From: Pseudotabrizicola sp.
GTDB lineage: Bacteria > Pseudomonadota > Alphaproteobacteria > Rhodobacterales > Rhodobacteraceae
Assembly: GCF_030684215.1 (NCBI RefSeq)
Contig: NZ_JAUXOV010000074.1
Span: forward strand, 1 to 64,000
DNA length: 64,000 nucleotides
Direction of reading: 5' to 3'
Shown here: positions 8,665-15,827 of the stretch, in pieces
Numbering within the stretch: position 1 is the first letter of the stretch
Layout of the letters: each line of letters starts with the position of its first letter
The notes under the pieces: model-generated
Told to the model about the DNA's origin: nothing
Seen by the model: the letters and a program-made list of their open reading frames with translations, nothing else
Database searches by the model: none
Made by a program: the position numbers and the translations under genes

Positions 8665-9695
8665 GCGTCCTCGAACACGCTTGGCAAGGCCTTGGGTGCA
8701 GAATCCAGCCACGCAGGCACCGGCAATCCCTTTTCCTTCAGGAAGGCGGGATTATACAGCTTGGACTGATAGCGGTTGCCGTAGTCGCACAGGATGGTGA
8801 CGATGGTATGCCCCGGCCCCATGTCTTGCGCCATGCGGATAGCCCCGGCAATATTGATGCCCGACGAGCCGCCAAGACAGATGCCCTCATCTTCCAGCAT
8901 GTCAAACACTAACGGCAGCGCCTCTGCATCCGGGATGCGGTAGCTGAAATCCGGAGTGAAGCCTTCAAGGTTGGCGGTGATCCGACCCTGACCGATGCCT
9001 TCGGTGATGCTGGAGCCGGGGCTTTCCAGTTTTCCGGTCGTGTAGAACGCATGCAGCGCCGCACCCTCCGGGTCTGCCAGCCCGATTTTCACGCCTTTCG
9101 GCTGCAAGGCGATGCCGACGCCCGCAAGCGTGCCGCCCGAGCCGACCGCACAGATAAAGCCATCAACATTGCCGCCGGTCTGGTCCCAGATTTCCGGCCC
9201 GGTGGTTTCAACATGAGCCAGACGGTTGGCCACGTTGTCAAACTGGTTGGCCCAGATCGCACCATTTGGTTCGGTGCGTGCCAAAGCTTCGGCCAGACGC
9301 CCGGAATAGCGCACATAATTGTTGGGGTTGCGGTAAGGCGCGGCTGGCACTTGCACCAACTCGGCACCTGCAAGCCGCAACATGTCTTTCTTTTCCTGGC
9401 TTTGGGTTTCAGGAATGACGATCACGGTCTTGAACCCCATCGACGCCCCCACCAGCGCAAGGCCGATACCGGTGTTGCCCGCCGTGCCCTCGACAATGGT
9501 GCCACCCGGTTTCAGATCACCGCGCGCCACCGCATCGCGGATGATATACAGCGCCGCGCGGTCTTTGACCGACTGGCCGGGATTGAGAAACTCGCATTTG
9601 CCAAGAATGGTGCAGCCCGTCATCTCGGACGCGCGCTTGAGCTTGAGAAGCGGGGTGTTGCCAATGGTATCGGCAAGATCGGAATGAATGCGCAT
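8661..9695 (-). CDS. cysK: Cysteine synthase A (O-acetylserine sulfhydrylase)
   Basis: A 344-residue fold-type II PLP enzyme that forms cysteine from O-acetylserine and sulfide in the cytoplasm. Lys-44 in NPGQSVKDRAA is the Schiff-base lysine; EGTAGNTGIGLAL is the substrate loop, GSGGTLAG the phosphate-binding loop, and GGSSGIN the C-terminal PLP site. The length is slightly more than in E. coli CysK, as in other Rhodobacteraceae. Its stop overlaps the mscS start. In Rhodobacter sphaeroides a cysK gene near trgAB contributes to tellurite resistance; here cysK and trgAB are about 17 kb apart. A cysteine synthase of the CysM or beta-synthase type is less likely but not excluded. Confidence 0.9.
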   Translation of the reverse strand: MRIHSDLADTIGNTPLLKLKRASEMTGCTILGKCEFLNPGQSVKDRAALYIIRDAVARGDLKPGGTIVEGTAGNTGIGLALVGASMGFKTVIVIPETQSQEKKDMLRLAGAELVQVPAAPYRNPNNYVRYSGRLAEALARTEPNGAIWANQFDNVANRLAHVETTGPEIWDQTGGNVDGFICAVGSGGTLAGVGIALQPKGVKIGLADPEGAALHAFYTTGKLESPGSSITEGIGQGRITANLEGFTPDFSYRIPDAEALPLVFDMLEDEGICLGGSSGINIAGAIRMAQDMGPGHTIVTILCDYGNRYQSKLYNPAFLKEKGLPVPAWLDSAPKALPSVFEDA

Positions 9696-9782
9696 GATCG
9701 ACCCTCTTGTCCTTTGCCTTATCTGTAGGCAAGTCAGACGCCAACCTCAAGCAGTGCCCGCATCTGTAAGTGCGAAAGAGAA

Positions 9783-9812
9783 CAGCGCGCAACCTGCAAA
9801 GGCTGCGCGCTG
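9783..9812 (-). terminator. Hairpin downstream of the class III aminotransferase
   Basis: A perfect 9-bp inverted repeat, cagcgcgca at 9783-9791 and tgcgcgctg at 9804-9812. On the minus strand it is followed by a pyrimidine-rich run (ttctcttt). It lies about 75 bases past the end of the aminotransferase gene. Confidence 0.5.
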
Positions 9813-9829
9813 ACCGTGCCGGGGTTGCG

Positions 9830-9861
9830 CTCCGCGCGGGAGTATTTCAAAAGCAGCAATG
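9830..9861 (+). repeat. Dispersed intergenic repeat, family 1
   Basis: ctccgcgcgggagtatttc followed by aaaagcagcaatg. It has the short ctcc/ggag hairpin plus tattt and the agcagcaatg tail shared with copies at 26087, 47674 and 57243. Confidence 0.65.
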
Positions 9862-9886
9862 CCAAAGGCGCCGCGCTTTGGGAAGG

Positions 9887-11281
9887 TCAGGCAGAAACCA
9901 ACAGACCGTCAGCCTTCAGGCCCGCGTAGCATTCATCCAGACTGGTCTTTGCGCGGTCCATCAGAATGTCGATTTCAGTGGTCGTGATGACCAGAGGTGG
10001 CGAGATGATCATCCGGTCACCGACATGGCGCATGATCAGATTGTTGGCAAAGCAACGCTCGCGGCAGCGCAAGCCCACGGTGCCCTGCTCTCCGGCAAAT
10101 TTGGCGCGCTTGGCCTTGTCCGGTGTCAGCGCGATGGACCCCATCAGGCCGACCAGTTTCGCCTCACCCACCAGCGGGTGATCGGCCAGCGCGTCCCAGC
10201 GTGCCTTGAGATAAGGATGCGCCACGTTGCGGACGTGATCGACGACATGTTCCTCTTGCAGGATGCGCAGGTTCTCCAACGCCACCGCCGCCGCGACCGG
10301 GTGGCCGCTATAGGTGTAGCCGTGGAAAAACTCGCCACCCTCGGCAATAGTGGCCGCCACTTCGTCGCAGACAACGGACCCGCCGATCGGCTGGTATCCC
10401 GAGGACAGACCCTTGGCGATGGTCATGATATGCGGCTTGATCCCATAGGTCTGCGACCCGAACCAGTTGCCGGTGCGGCCAAAGCCGGTGATGACCTCAT
10501 CAGCGATCAGCAAAATGCCGTATTTGTCGCAGATGCGCTGGATTTCCGGCCAATAGGTGGCGGGCGGAATGATGACACCACCCGCACCCTGCACCGGCTC
10601 GCCGATGAAAGCTGCGACCTTGTCAGCGCCAAGCTCCAGTATCTTGTCCTCAAGCTGACGCGCACGCTCCAGCCCGAAGTCACCCTCATTCATATCGCCG
10701 CCATCGCCCCACCAATAGGGTTGGTCGATGTGCACGATGCCGTCAATCATCCCGCCATGGGCATGAATCGGGGCCATACCGCCCAAAGACCCGCCACCCA
10801 TAGTCGAACCGTGATAGCCATTCTTGCGACTGATGATGATGCGCCGCTCCGGCTGGCCCTTCACATCCCAATAGCGCCGCACAAGGCGGATGTTGGTGTC
10901 ATTCGCCTCGGACCCCGAGCCTGCAAAGAACACATGGTTCAGATCGCCGGGCGCCAGTTCCGCAATTTTGGCGGCCAAAGCGATGGCGGGGACATGGGTG
11001 GTCTGGAAAAACGTGTTGTAATAGGCCAGCTCTTCCATCTGCCGTGCGGCCACCTCGGCCATGGACTTGCGCCCGTAGCCGATGTTCACGCACCACAGCC
11101 CCGCCATCCCGTCGATAATCTGATTGCCCTCGGAATCGGTCAGCCACACGCCTTTGCCACGCGTGATAATCCGCGCGCCTTTGGCCGCCAGACCATTGGC
11201 ATCGGTAAATGGATGCATGTGATGCGCCGCATCCAAGGCTTGAAGCTCGGCGGTCGGCAGGTGGTTTGTGATCATATTCAT
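9887..11281 (-). CDS. Class III (omega) aminotransferase
   Basis: A 464-residue PLP enzyme of the class III aminotransferase family, which moves amino groups from omega-amino acids or amines to pyruvate or 2-oxo acids. Seen: GSGSEANDTNIRL (cofactor phosphate contact, from residue 121), NGYHGSTMGG, DEVITGFGRTG (Asp-261, pyridine nitrogen) and the Schiff-base Lys-290 in TIAKGLSSGYQPIGG. Several ATGs lie at the start; 11281 is chosen because gaaaggg sits 7 bases upstream. The GntR gene just upstream on the same strand, and a palindrome in the gap, suggest control by that regulator. The substrate cannot be told from sequence; candidates are beta-alanine/taurine, putrescine or other diamines. Confidence 0.88.
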   Translation of the reverse strand: MNMITNHLPTAELQALDAAHHMHPFTDANGLAAKGARIITRGKGVWLTDSEGNQIIDGMAGLWCVNIGYGRKSMAEVAARQMEELAYYNTFFQTTHVPAIALAAKIAELAPGDLNHVFFAGSGSEANDTNIRLVRRYWDVKGQPERRIIISRKNGYHGSTMGGGSLGGMAPIHAHGGMIDGIVHIDQPYWWGDGGDMNEGDFGLERARQLEDKILELGADKVAAFIGEPVQGAGGVIIPPATYWPEIQRICDKYGILLIADEVITGFGRTGNWFGSQTYGIKPHIMTIAKGLSSGYQPIGGSVVCDEVAATIAEGGEFFHGYTYSGHPVAAAVALENLRILQEEHVVDHVRNVAHPYLKARWDALADHPLVGEAKLVGLMGSIALTPDKAKRAKFAGEQGTVGLRCRERCFANNLIMRHVGDRMIISPPLVITTTEIDILMDRAKTSLDECYAGLKADGLLVSA

Positions 11282-11361
11282 GGCCATGCCCTTTCGGTTG
11301 AGGCAGGGCATCTGGCCCCGGCTTGGCCGCAGGATAGAACCAAATTCAGCCCGGTTCAAGA

Positions 11362-11375
11362 AATTTGATCAAATT
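11362..11375. promoter_or_regulatory. Candidate GntR operator, perfect 14-bp palindrome
   Basis: aatttgatcaaatt is fully symmetric and lies 81 bases before the aminotransferase start, in the gap below the GntR gene. A related site (11 of 14 bases) is at 12178-12191, upstream of the GntR gene itself. This pairing suggests an autoregulated repressor. Not tested. Confidence 0.55.
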
Positions 11376-11466
11376 ATTTAAGCCTGCCTTGCCAGCTTCA
11401 TCTTGGCTCGAATTCCCACGGCGCAACGGCCCCGCCAGCGCAACAGCGGCAAGGCCGGCGCAGCCG

Positions 11467-12126
11467 TCAGATCCCACCTTGGGCGAGAGCCAGTCTGACC
11501 TGTTCGACGCCCTGCGCGATGTCGCGCTCGATGGCCTCGCGCAGGCCAATGGCATCACCCGCCCGCATCGCAGCCAGCGCTTCGGAATGTCGGTCTGGCA
11601 ATGCGGTGCTGCCAAAGCGGGCGCAGACCACCCGCAATGAGGGGCCAAAGCGCAGCCACATCGACCGCGCCATATCCACAAGAATTGGCGCCCCCGAGGC
11701 TTCATACAAGCAAAAATGGAACGCATGGTTTGATTGCAGATAGCCCGGAATATCGCCCGCACGGATCGCTCGGTCCACGGTGTTATCGATGGCCTGCAAC
11801 TGTCCAATCAGCGCCGGGGTCAGGTGGGCTGCGGCCATCTCGGCCAGTTTCGGCTCTAGTGTCGTCCTAGCAAAGGCCACCTGATCCAGCATCGCCTCAG
11901 TCATGCCGGGCACGGCCACCCGCCGGTTGCCCTGCGGCTCCAGCGCGCCTTCGGCAGTCAGACGGCGGATCGCCTCACGCACCGGGGTCATGCCTGCTCC
12001 CAGATCGGCGATAAGACCCTGAATGGTCACCGCCGCCCCCGGCTCCAGATGCCCGAACAGGATCATGTCGCGCAACTGAGCATATGTCAGCTCATGGGTC
12101 GGAATCTTCCGGCTGTCCGCGTCCAT
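11467..12126 (-). CDS. GntR-family regulator, FadR/FCD subfamily
   Basis: A 219-residue repressor-type protein. The N-terminal winged HTH (residues about 10-75) contains LRDMILFGHLEPGA and GMTPVREAIRRLTAEGALEP, typical of GntR. The C-terminal all-helical FCD ligand domain runs from about residue 80 and contains the metal/ligand histidines in SNHAFHFCLYEASG and DRHSEALAAM. It lies upstream of and in line with the class III aminotransferase, which it probably regulates together with itself through the tttgatca palindromes. FCD regulators usually bind small carboxylic acids. The ATG follows gggaggcctt. Confidence 0.9.
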   Translation of the reverse strand: MDADSRKIPTHELTYAQLRDMILFGHLEPGAAVTIQGLIADLGAGMTPVREAIRRLTAEGALEPQGNRRVAVPGMTEAMLDQVAFARTTLEPKLAEMAAAHLTPALIGQLQAIDNTVDRAIRAGDIPGYLQSNHAFHFCLYEASGAPILVDMARSMWLRFGPSLRVVCARFGSTALPDRHSEALAAMRAGDAIGLREAIERDIAQGVEQVRLALAQGGI

Positions 12127-12177
12127 AAGGCCTCCCCGCTTTTATAACTGTTATGACGGGTTCGGCGCAGCAATCAA

Positions 12178-12191
12178 GATGTGATCAAATC
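12178..12191. promoter_or_regulatory. Second candidate GntR operator
   Basis: gatgtgatcaaatc matches 11 of 14 positions of the palindrome at 11362-11375 and is centred on tgatca. It lies about 52 bases upstream of the GntR start and overlaps the stop codon of the GH43 gene. Confidence 0.4.
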
Positions 12192-13753
12192 CGGTCGTCA
12201 TATTCAAAGCGCAGGACATCAGCTTGCCAGCCCTGCCCGGTCAGGTCATGCGCCACCACCCCGACAAAAGCGCCAGTAAAGCTGGCATGCTCTCCCTTGC
12301 CACCCTCGTCCGAGATCAGGGACGCGTCCAGTTCAGGCCCGATGGGGGTGCCGTTCAGGCTAAACCGCTGCGTCGCGCCCGCCACTTTCACCCCAAGCGT
12401 GATGTCACCCTCCGGGCAGGGATGCACCCCATGAAAGGTCAGCGCCTCGCCCTGCCAGTCCCCCAGACAGGAGACCAAGCTGATAACCCGCGCCCCGCCG
12501 TCTCGTGTGATCAGGGCGGCGTGGAATTTGTGCCGATTGTAATAGGTTGTCAGCCCGACAGCCTGCTGCCATGTCGGCGGGTCGGCGTGAAAAATGGCGC
12601 TCGCGGTATAGCTGGCCTCTTCCTGCCGCCGCGCGATCAGGCTTTGCTCAAACCACGACCCAAGGCTTTCGCGCGCGGTCAACCGCAGGCAGGTGCCGGT
12701 CATGGTGAACAGACGCGCACCATCGGGTGTGCGCAGCCATTGAAATTCTGGCGGAAGGTCTGGTCCGCTGAAATCATGGCAGATCGCCGCGCGCGGGGCT
12801 TGCGACAGCTCCAGCGGCAGATGGGTCGGGGCAACCTGACCGTCGCCCTTCAGCCAAAGCCAACCATCCCGCCATTCCACCTCTGCCAGCCCGGTCTCAC
12901 GGCCCGTGGCGCAAAACGGGCCACGCGGCCCCTGCACCGGACGCCCGCATAGAAAGCTGTGCCAGTGCCGACCATCATGGCCTTCCACATATTGCCCGTG
13001 CCCCATGCGCTGCATCGGGTTGCCCGGCGCAAAACGCGCCGTGATCACATGCTTTTCAGGGTGCGTCTCATATGGTCCCTCGATGGCGCGCGACCGCGCC
13101 AGCGTCACCGCATGATCGTATCCGGTGCCGCCCTCGGCGGTGGTCAGATAATACCAGCCGTCGCGCCGGAACAGATGCGGCGCTTCGGTCAGGCCCAGAT
13201 CAGTGCCGGCATAAATGTCATGCTTTGGCCCGAACAGCCCGCGCTCTGGCGACCATTCCTGCAATTCGATCCCGTCAAAACGGTCGTTCGCCGGGTTCGC
13301 GCCGGTGCCCTGCCACCGATGGTTCCAGCGCATGTTCACGAACCATTTGCGCCCATCATCATGAAACAACGATGGATCAAAGCCGGACGCACTGACATAC
13401 CATGGGTCGGACCAATCCCCGTCAATCGTCTCACAAGTGGTGATGTAGTTGTGCGCGTCCTTGAAATTTCCGTCCAGCCGTTTGACATCGGTATAGACCA
13501 GCCAGAACCGCCCGTCGGCATGGCTCAGACACGGTGCCCAGACCCCGCAACTGTCAGGGTTACCCCGCATATCCAGCAAGACCGCCCGGTTCAAAGGGCG
13601 CGCCACAAGCCGCCAGTTCACCAGATCGCGGCTGCGGTGGATCTGCACCCCCGGATACCATTCAAAGGTTGAGGTCGCGATATAGTAGTCCTCTCCCACT
13701 CGGCAAAAACTTGGGTCGGGATTGAAGCCGCGAAGAATGGGGTTCTGGGGCAT
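12185..13753 (-). CDS. Glycoside hydrolase family 43 (beta-xylosidase/arabinofuranosidase-like)
   Basis: A 522-residue enzyme with a five-bladed propeller catalytic domain (residues 1 to about 310) and a C-terminal beta-sandwich like that of GH43 beta-xylosidases. Catalytic features: GFNPDPSFCRVGEDYYI (general base Asp), FDPSLFHDDGRKWFVN (pKa-modulating Asp) and LTEAPHLFRRDGWYYL (general acid Glu). There is no signal peptide, so it acts in the cytoplasm on oligosaccharides brought in by the ABC transporter. It is the last minus-strand gene of the sugar locus, separated from the Gfo/Idh gene by a terminator-like repeat, so it may have its own promoter. The ATG at 13753 fits the family start; a GTG 9 bases upstream is possible. 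Confidence 0.9.
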   Translation of the reverse strand: MPQNPILRGFNPDPSFCRVGEDYYIATSTFEWYPGVQIHRSRDLVNWRLVARPLNRAVLLDMRGNPDSCGVWAPCLSHADGRFWLVYTDVKRLDGNFKDAHNYITTCETIDGDWSDPWYVSASGFDPSLFHDDGRKWFVNMRWNHRWQGTGANPANDRFDGIELQEWSPERGLFGPKHDIYAGTDLGLTEAPHLFRRDGWYYLTTAEGGTGYDHAVTLARSRAIEGPYETHPEKHVITARFAPGNPMQRMGHGQYVEGHDGRHWHSFLCGRPVQGPRGPFCATGRETGLAEVEWRDGWLWLKGDGQVAPTHLPLELSQAPRAAICHDFSGPDLPPEFQWLRTPDGARLFTMTGTCLRLTARESLGSWFEQSLIARRQEEASYTASAIFHADPPTWQQAVGLTTYYNRHKFHAALITRDGGARVISLVSCLGDWQGEALTFHGVHPCPEGDITLGVKVAGATQRFSLNGTPIGPELDASLISDEGGKGEHASFTGAFVGVVAHDLTGQGWQADVLRFEYDDRI

Positions 13754-13843
13754 GGGTCTCACAGTGACAAAAGGTTGGCTATGCGAATTTCAGCAAGTTT
13801 CAGGTCTGACCTGCCGCTTTTACGAACTTTGAATTGCCGACTT

Positions 13844-13919
13844 CATTTTCTGTTCACAAATATCCCGCGGGGGGAAAGGCCGCCGCAAAGCGGTGGACTT
13901 GGGGGGCGCGAAGCCCCCC
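13844..13919 (-). terminator. Terminator-like dispersed repeat, family 2
   Basis: Read on the minus strand, just past the Gfo/Idh stop: a ggggggc/gcccccc stem (13901-13919), a second gc-rich stem, then cccgcgggatatttgtgaacagaaaatg. The tail is shared with copies at 31947 and 43751. The order hairpin then atattt after a gene suits transcription termination. Confidence 0.6.
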
Positions 13920-13928
13920 TTGCCAACC

Positions 13929-15062
13929 CTAACGCAAAAGCGCCCGTGCCTCGGTAATGCCCAAAGCCTCGGGCCGGGTGCAGGTGGTGGTCAATGTCAC
14001 GAACTCCCCGCTTTCTCCCGATGCCAGACAGGCCGTCATCACCTCCACCCCATGCAACGTGCGGTCAAGCGAGCAGCGCGCGTCGCGACCGGCCATCAGC
14101 GCCTGCACCATATCAGCCAGACCGGCGGTGCGGTAATTGGCCAGGGGCCCGTGCTTTGGGTGATCCTGGTTCGGAACGCCAAAGGGGTGATCCCATGGCG
14201 CCAACGTCTCCAGGCTGCCGTCTTTGTGGCCAATCTCGACCTCGCCACCAAAGAAATTCGGGTCGGGCACATAGAGCGTGCCTTCAGAGCCATAGAGTTC
14301 AAAATGGTTGCGTTTGTGGTGCCAAACATCCCAACTTGTGGACAGATTGACGGTCGCACCGTTGTGAAAGTGCAAGAGTGCGTGGATGTTGGTCGGCGTC
14401 TTGACCGGCACGGTTTCGCCGTTGCGTGGCCCGTTTGAGATGGTGCGCGCAGACTGCGCCGAACTGGTCAACGCAGCGACCCGTTTGACCGGGCCAAGAA
14501 GGTTGATCAAGTTGGCCACGTAATAAGGGCCAAGGTCCAGCATTGGCCCCGCGCCGGGCAGGAAGAAGAAATCAGGATTGGGGTGCCAGTGCTCCATCCC
14601 GTGGTTTAACACCGCCGCGCAACCGGCTGTAATCTCGCCGATTTTGCCTTCATCCAAAATCGCCCGCGCCTGCTGATGTGCGCCACCAAGGAACGTATCG
14701 GGCGCACAACCCACGGCCAGCCCCTTGCTTGCCGCCAGCGCGCGCAGGGTCTCGCCCTCCTCCAGCGTCAGAACCAGCGGCTTTTCGGAATACGCGTGCT
14801 TACCCGCCTCCAGTATCCGCTTGGTGACCGCGAAATGCGCATCGGGAATGGTCAGGTTGATCACCACATCCACATCCGGGTTCGCCAGCAGGTCATCGAC
14901 CGATTGGGCTTTCACGTTGAACTCTGCCGCGCGCGCCTGTGCGGTTTGCATGTTCATATCGGCCACCGCGCGCACTTCCAGCCCATTGAACAGGGGCGCA
15001 AGCCGCAGATAACTGGTCGAGATATTGCCGCAGCCGATGATGCCAAGTCCCATATTTGCCAT
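13929..15062 (-). CDS. Gfo/Idh/MocA-family oxidoreductase
   Basis: A 377-residue NAD(P)-dependent dehydrogenase. The N-terminal Rossmann domain starts LGIIGCGNISTSYL; the signature EKPLVLTLEEGETL (catalytic Lys in EKP) is near residue 95; the C-terminal domain has the long beta sheet with HNGATVNLSTSWDVW. Enzymes of this family oxidise sugar hydroxyls, including C3 of glycosides. The ATG at 15062 follows aaggagttttgaga and lies 2 bases from the stop of the TIM-barrel gene, implying coupled translation. It forms a pair with that gene, matched by a second pair at 23781-26084. Substrate unknown. Confidence 0.9.
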   Translation of the reverse strand: MANMGLGIIGCGNISTSYLRLAPLFNGLEVRAVADMNMQTAQARAAEFNVKAQSVDDLLANPDVDVVINLTIPDAHFAVTKRILEAGKHAYSEKPLVLTLEEGETLRALAASKGLAVGCAPDTFLGGAHQQARAILDEGKIGEITAGCAAVLNHGMEHWHPNPDFFFLPGAGPMLDLGPYYVANLINLLGPVKRVAALTSSAQSARTISNGPRNGETVPVKTPTNIHALLHFHNGATVNLSTSWDVWHHKRNHFELYGSEGTLYVPDPNFFGGEVEIGHKDGSLETLAPWDHPFGVPNQDHPKHGPLANYRTAGLADMVQALMAGRDARCSLDRTLHGVEVMTACLASGESGEFVTLTTTCTRPEALGITEARALLR

Positions 15063-15064
15063 TC

Positions 15065-15814
15065 TCAAAACTCCTTGGCAGCTGCGATGGCGCGGGTTGC
15101 GAACCGCGTGTGGTCAGAGGGGTTGTCATGCTCCATCACGAAATGCTTGACCCCAATGGCACGCAACGCAGCCATGATCGAGGGCCAGTCCACAGTGCCG
15201 TGCCCCACATCTGCCCAGCCGTCCTCATCCGCGTTCTCACCGGCCGGAGCGATATCTTTGACATGTGCTGCGGTGATCCGGTCTTTGTACCGCTCGATCC
15301 ATGCCAGCGGATCAGCGCCGCCCCGGATCACCCAAGCCACGTCCATTTCCCATTCCAGATGCGGGCCGCCATCAAAGATTTCCTCTTGTGGGATCGCGCC
15401 ATCAGCGGTGGGGCGGAATTCGAAATCGTGGTTGTGCCAGCCAAAACCATAGCCCTCGGCCCGGTAGACATGGGCCGTCTTTTCCAGCCGCGCACCAAAG
15501 TCATGCCAGCCCTTGCCATCGGTCGGGCGGTCGGCGGGCATGATATGAGGGCAGTAAAGTTTCTGCATCTTCAGCGACTTGGCAATCGAAAGCACCTTTG
15601 CCACCTCGGTTTCCAACATCGCAAGACTGAAATGCCCGGTTGGCATGGTCAGCCCCGTGGCGGCAAGACCCGCCGTTGTCGCCTCGACCGCCGCATCATC
15701 GGCGTAAAGCGCGCCGTAGCCTTCTACAGCGGTATAGCCCGCGTCAGCCAGCATCTGGAACGTGGCAGACATGGGGGGGAAGTTGCGCGATGAGTAGAGT
15801 TGATAGGAAAACAT
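15065..15814 (-). CDS. Sugar phosphate isomerase/epimerase-like TIM-barrel protein
   Basis: A 249-residue AP-endonuclease-2-like TIM barrel (xylose isomerase-like superfamily). Metal-ligand motifs seen: HNHDFEF, LEWEMDVAWV, HVKDI and the C-terminal VMEHDNPSD. Members isomerise, epimerise or dehydrate sugars or keto-sugars, often beside a Gfo/Idh dehydrogenase as here. The start is the ATG at 15814, 13 bases after the GH2 stop and preceded by gaaaggaccgatccg; the open frame upstream overlaps the GH2 gene. Its product may process the keto-sugar made by the neighbouring dehydrogenase; this is inference. Confidence 0.85.
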   Translation of the reverse strand: MFSYQLYSSRNFPPMSATFQMLADAGYTAVEGYGALYADDAAVEATTAGLAATGLTMPTGHFSLAMLETEVAKVLSIAKSLKMQKLYCPHIMPADRPTDGKGWHDFGARLEKTAHVYRAEGYGFGWHNHDFEFRPTADGAIPQEEIFDGGPHLEWEMDVAWVIRGGADPLAWIERYKDRITAAHVKDIAPAGENADEDGWADVGHGTVDWPSIMAALRAIGVKHFVMEHDNPSDHTRFATRAIAAAKEF

Positions 15815-15827
15815 CGGATCGGTCCTT

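Noticed and set aside
9770-11368. Long open frame (532 codons, plus strand) opposite the class III aminotransferase gene
   Set aside because: It is the GC-rich antisense shadow of a well-supported gene, without any protein motif or ribosome-binding site.
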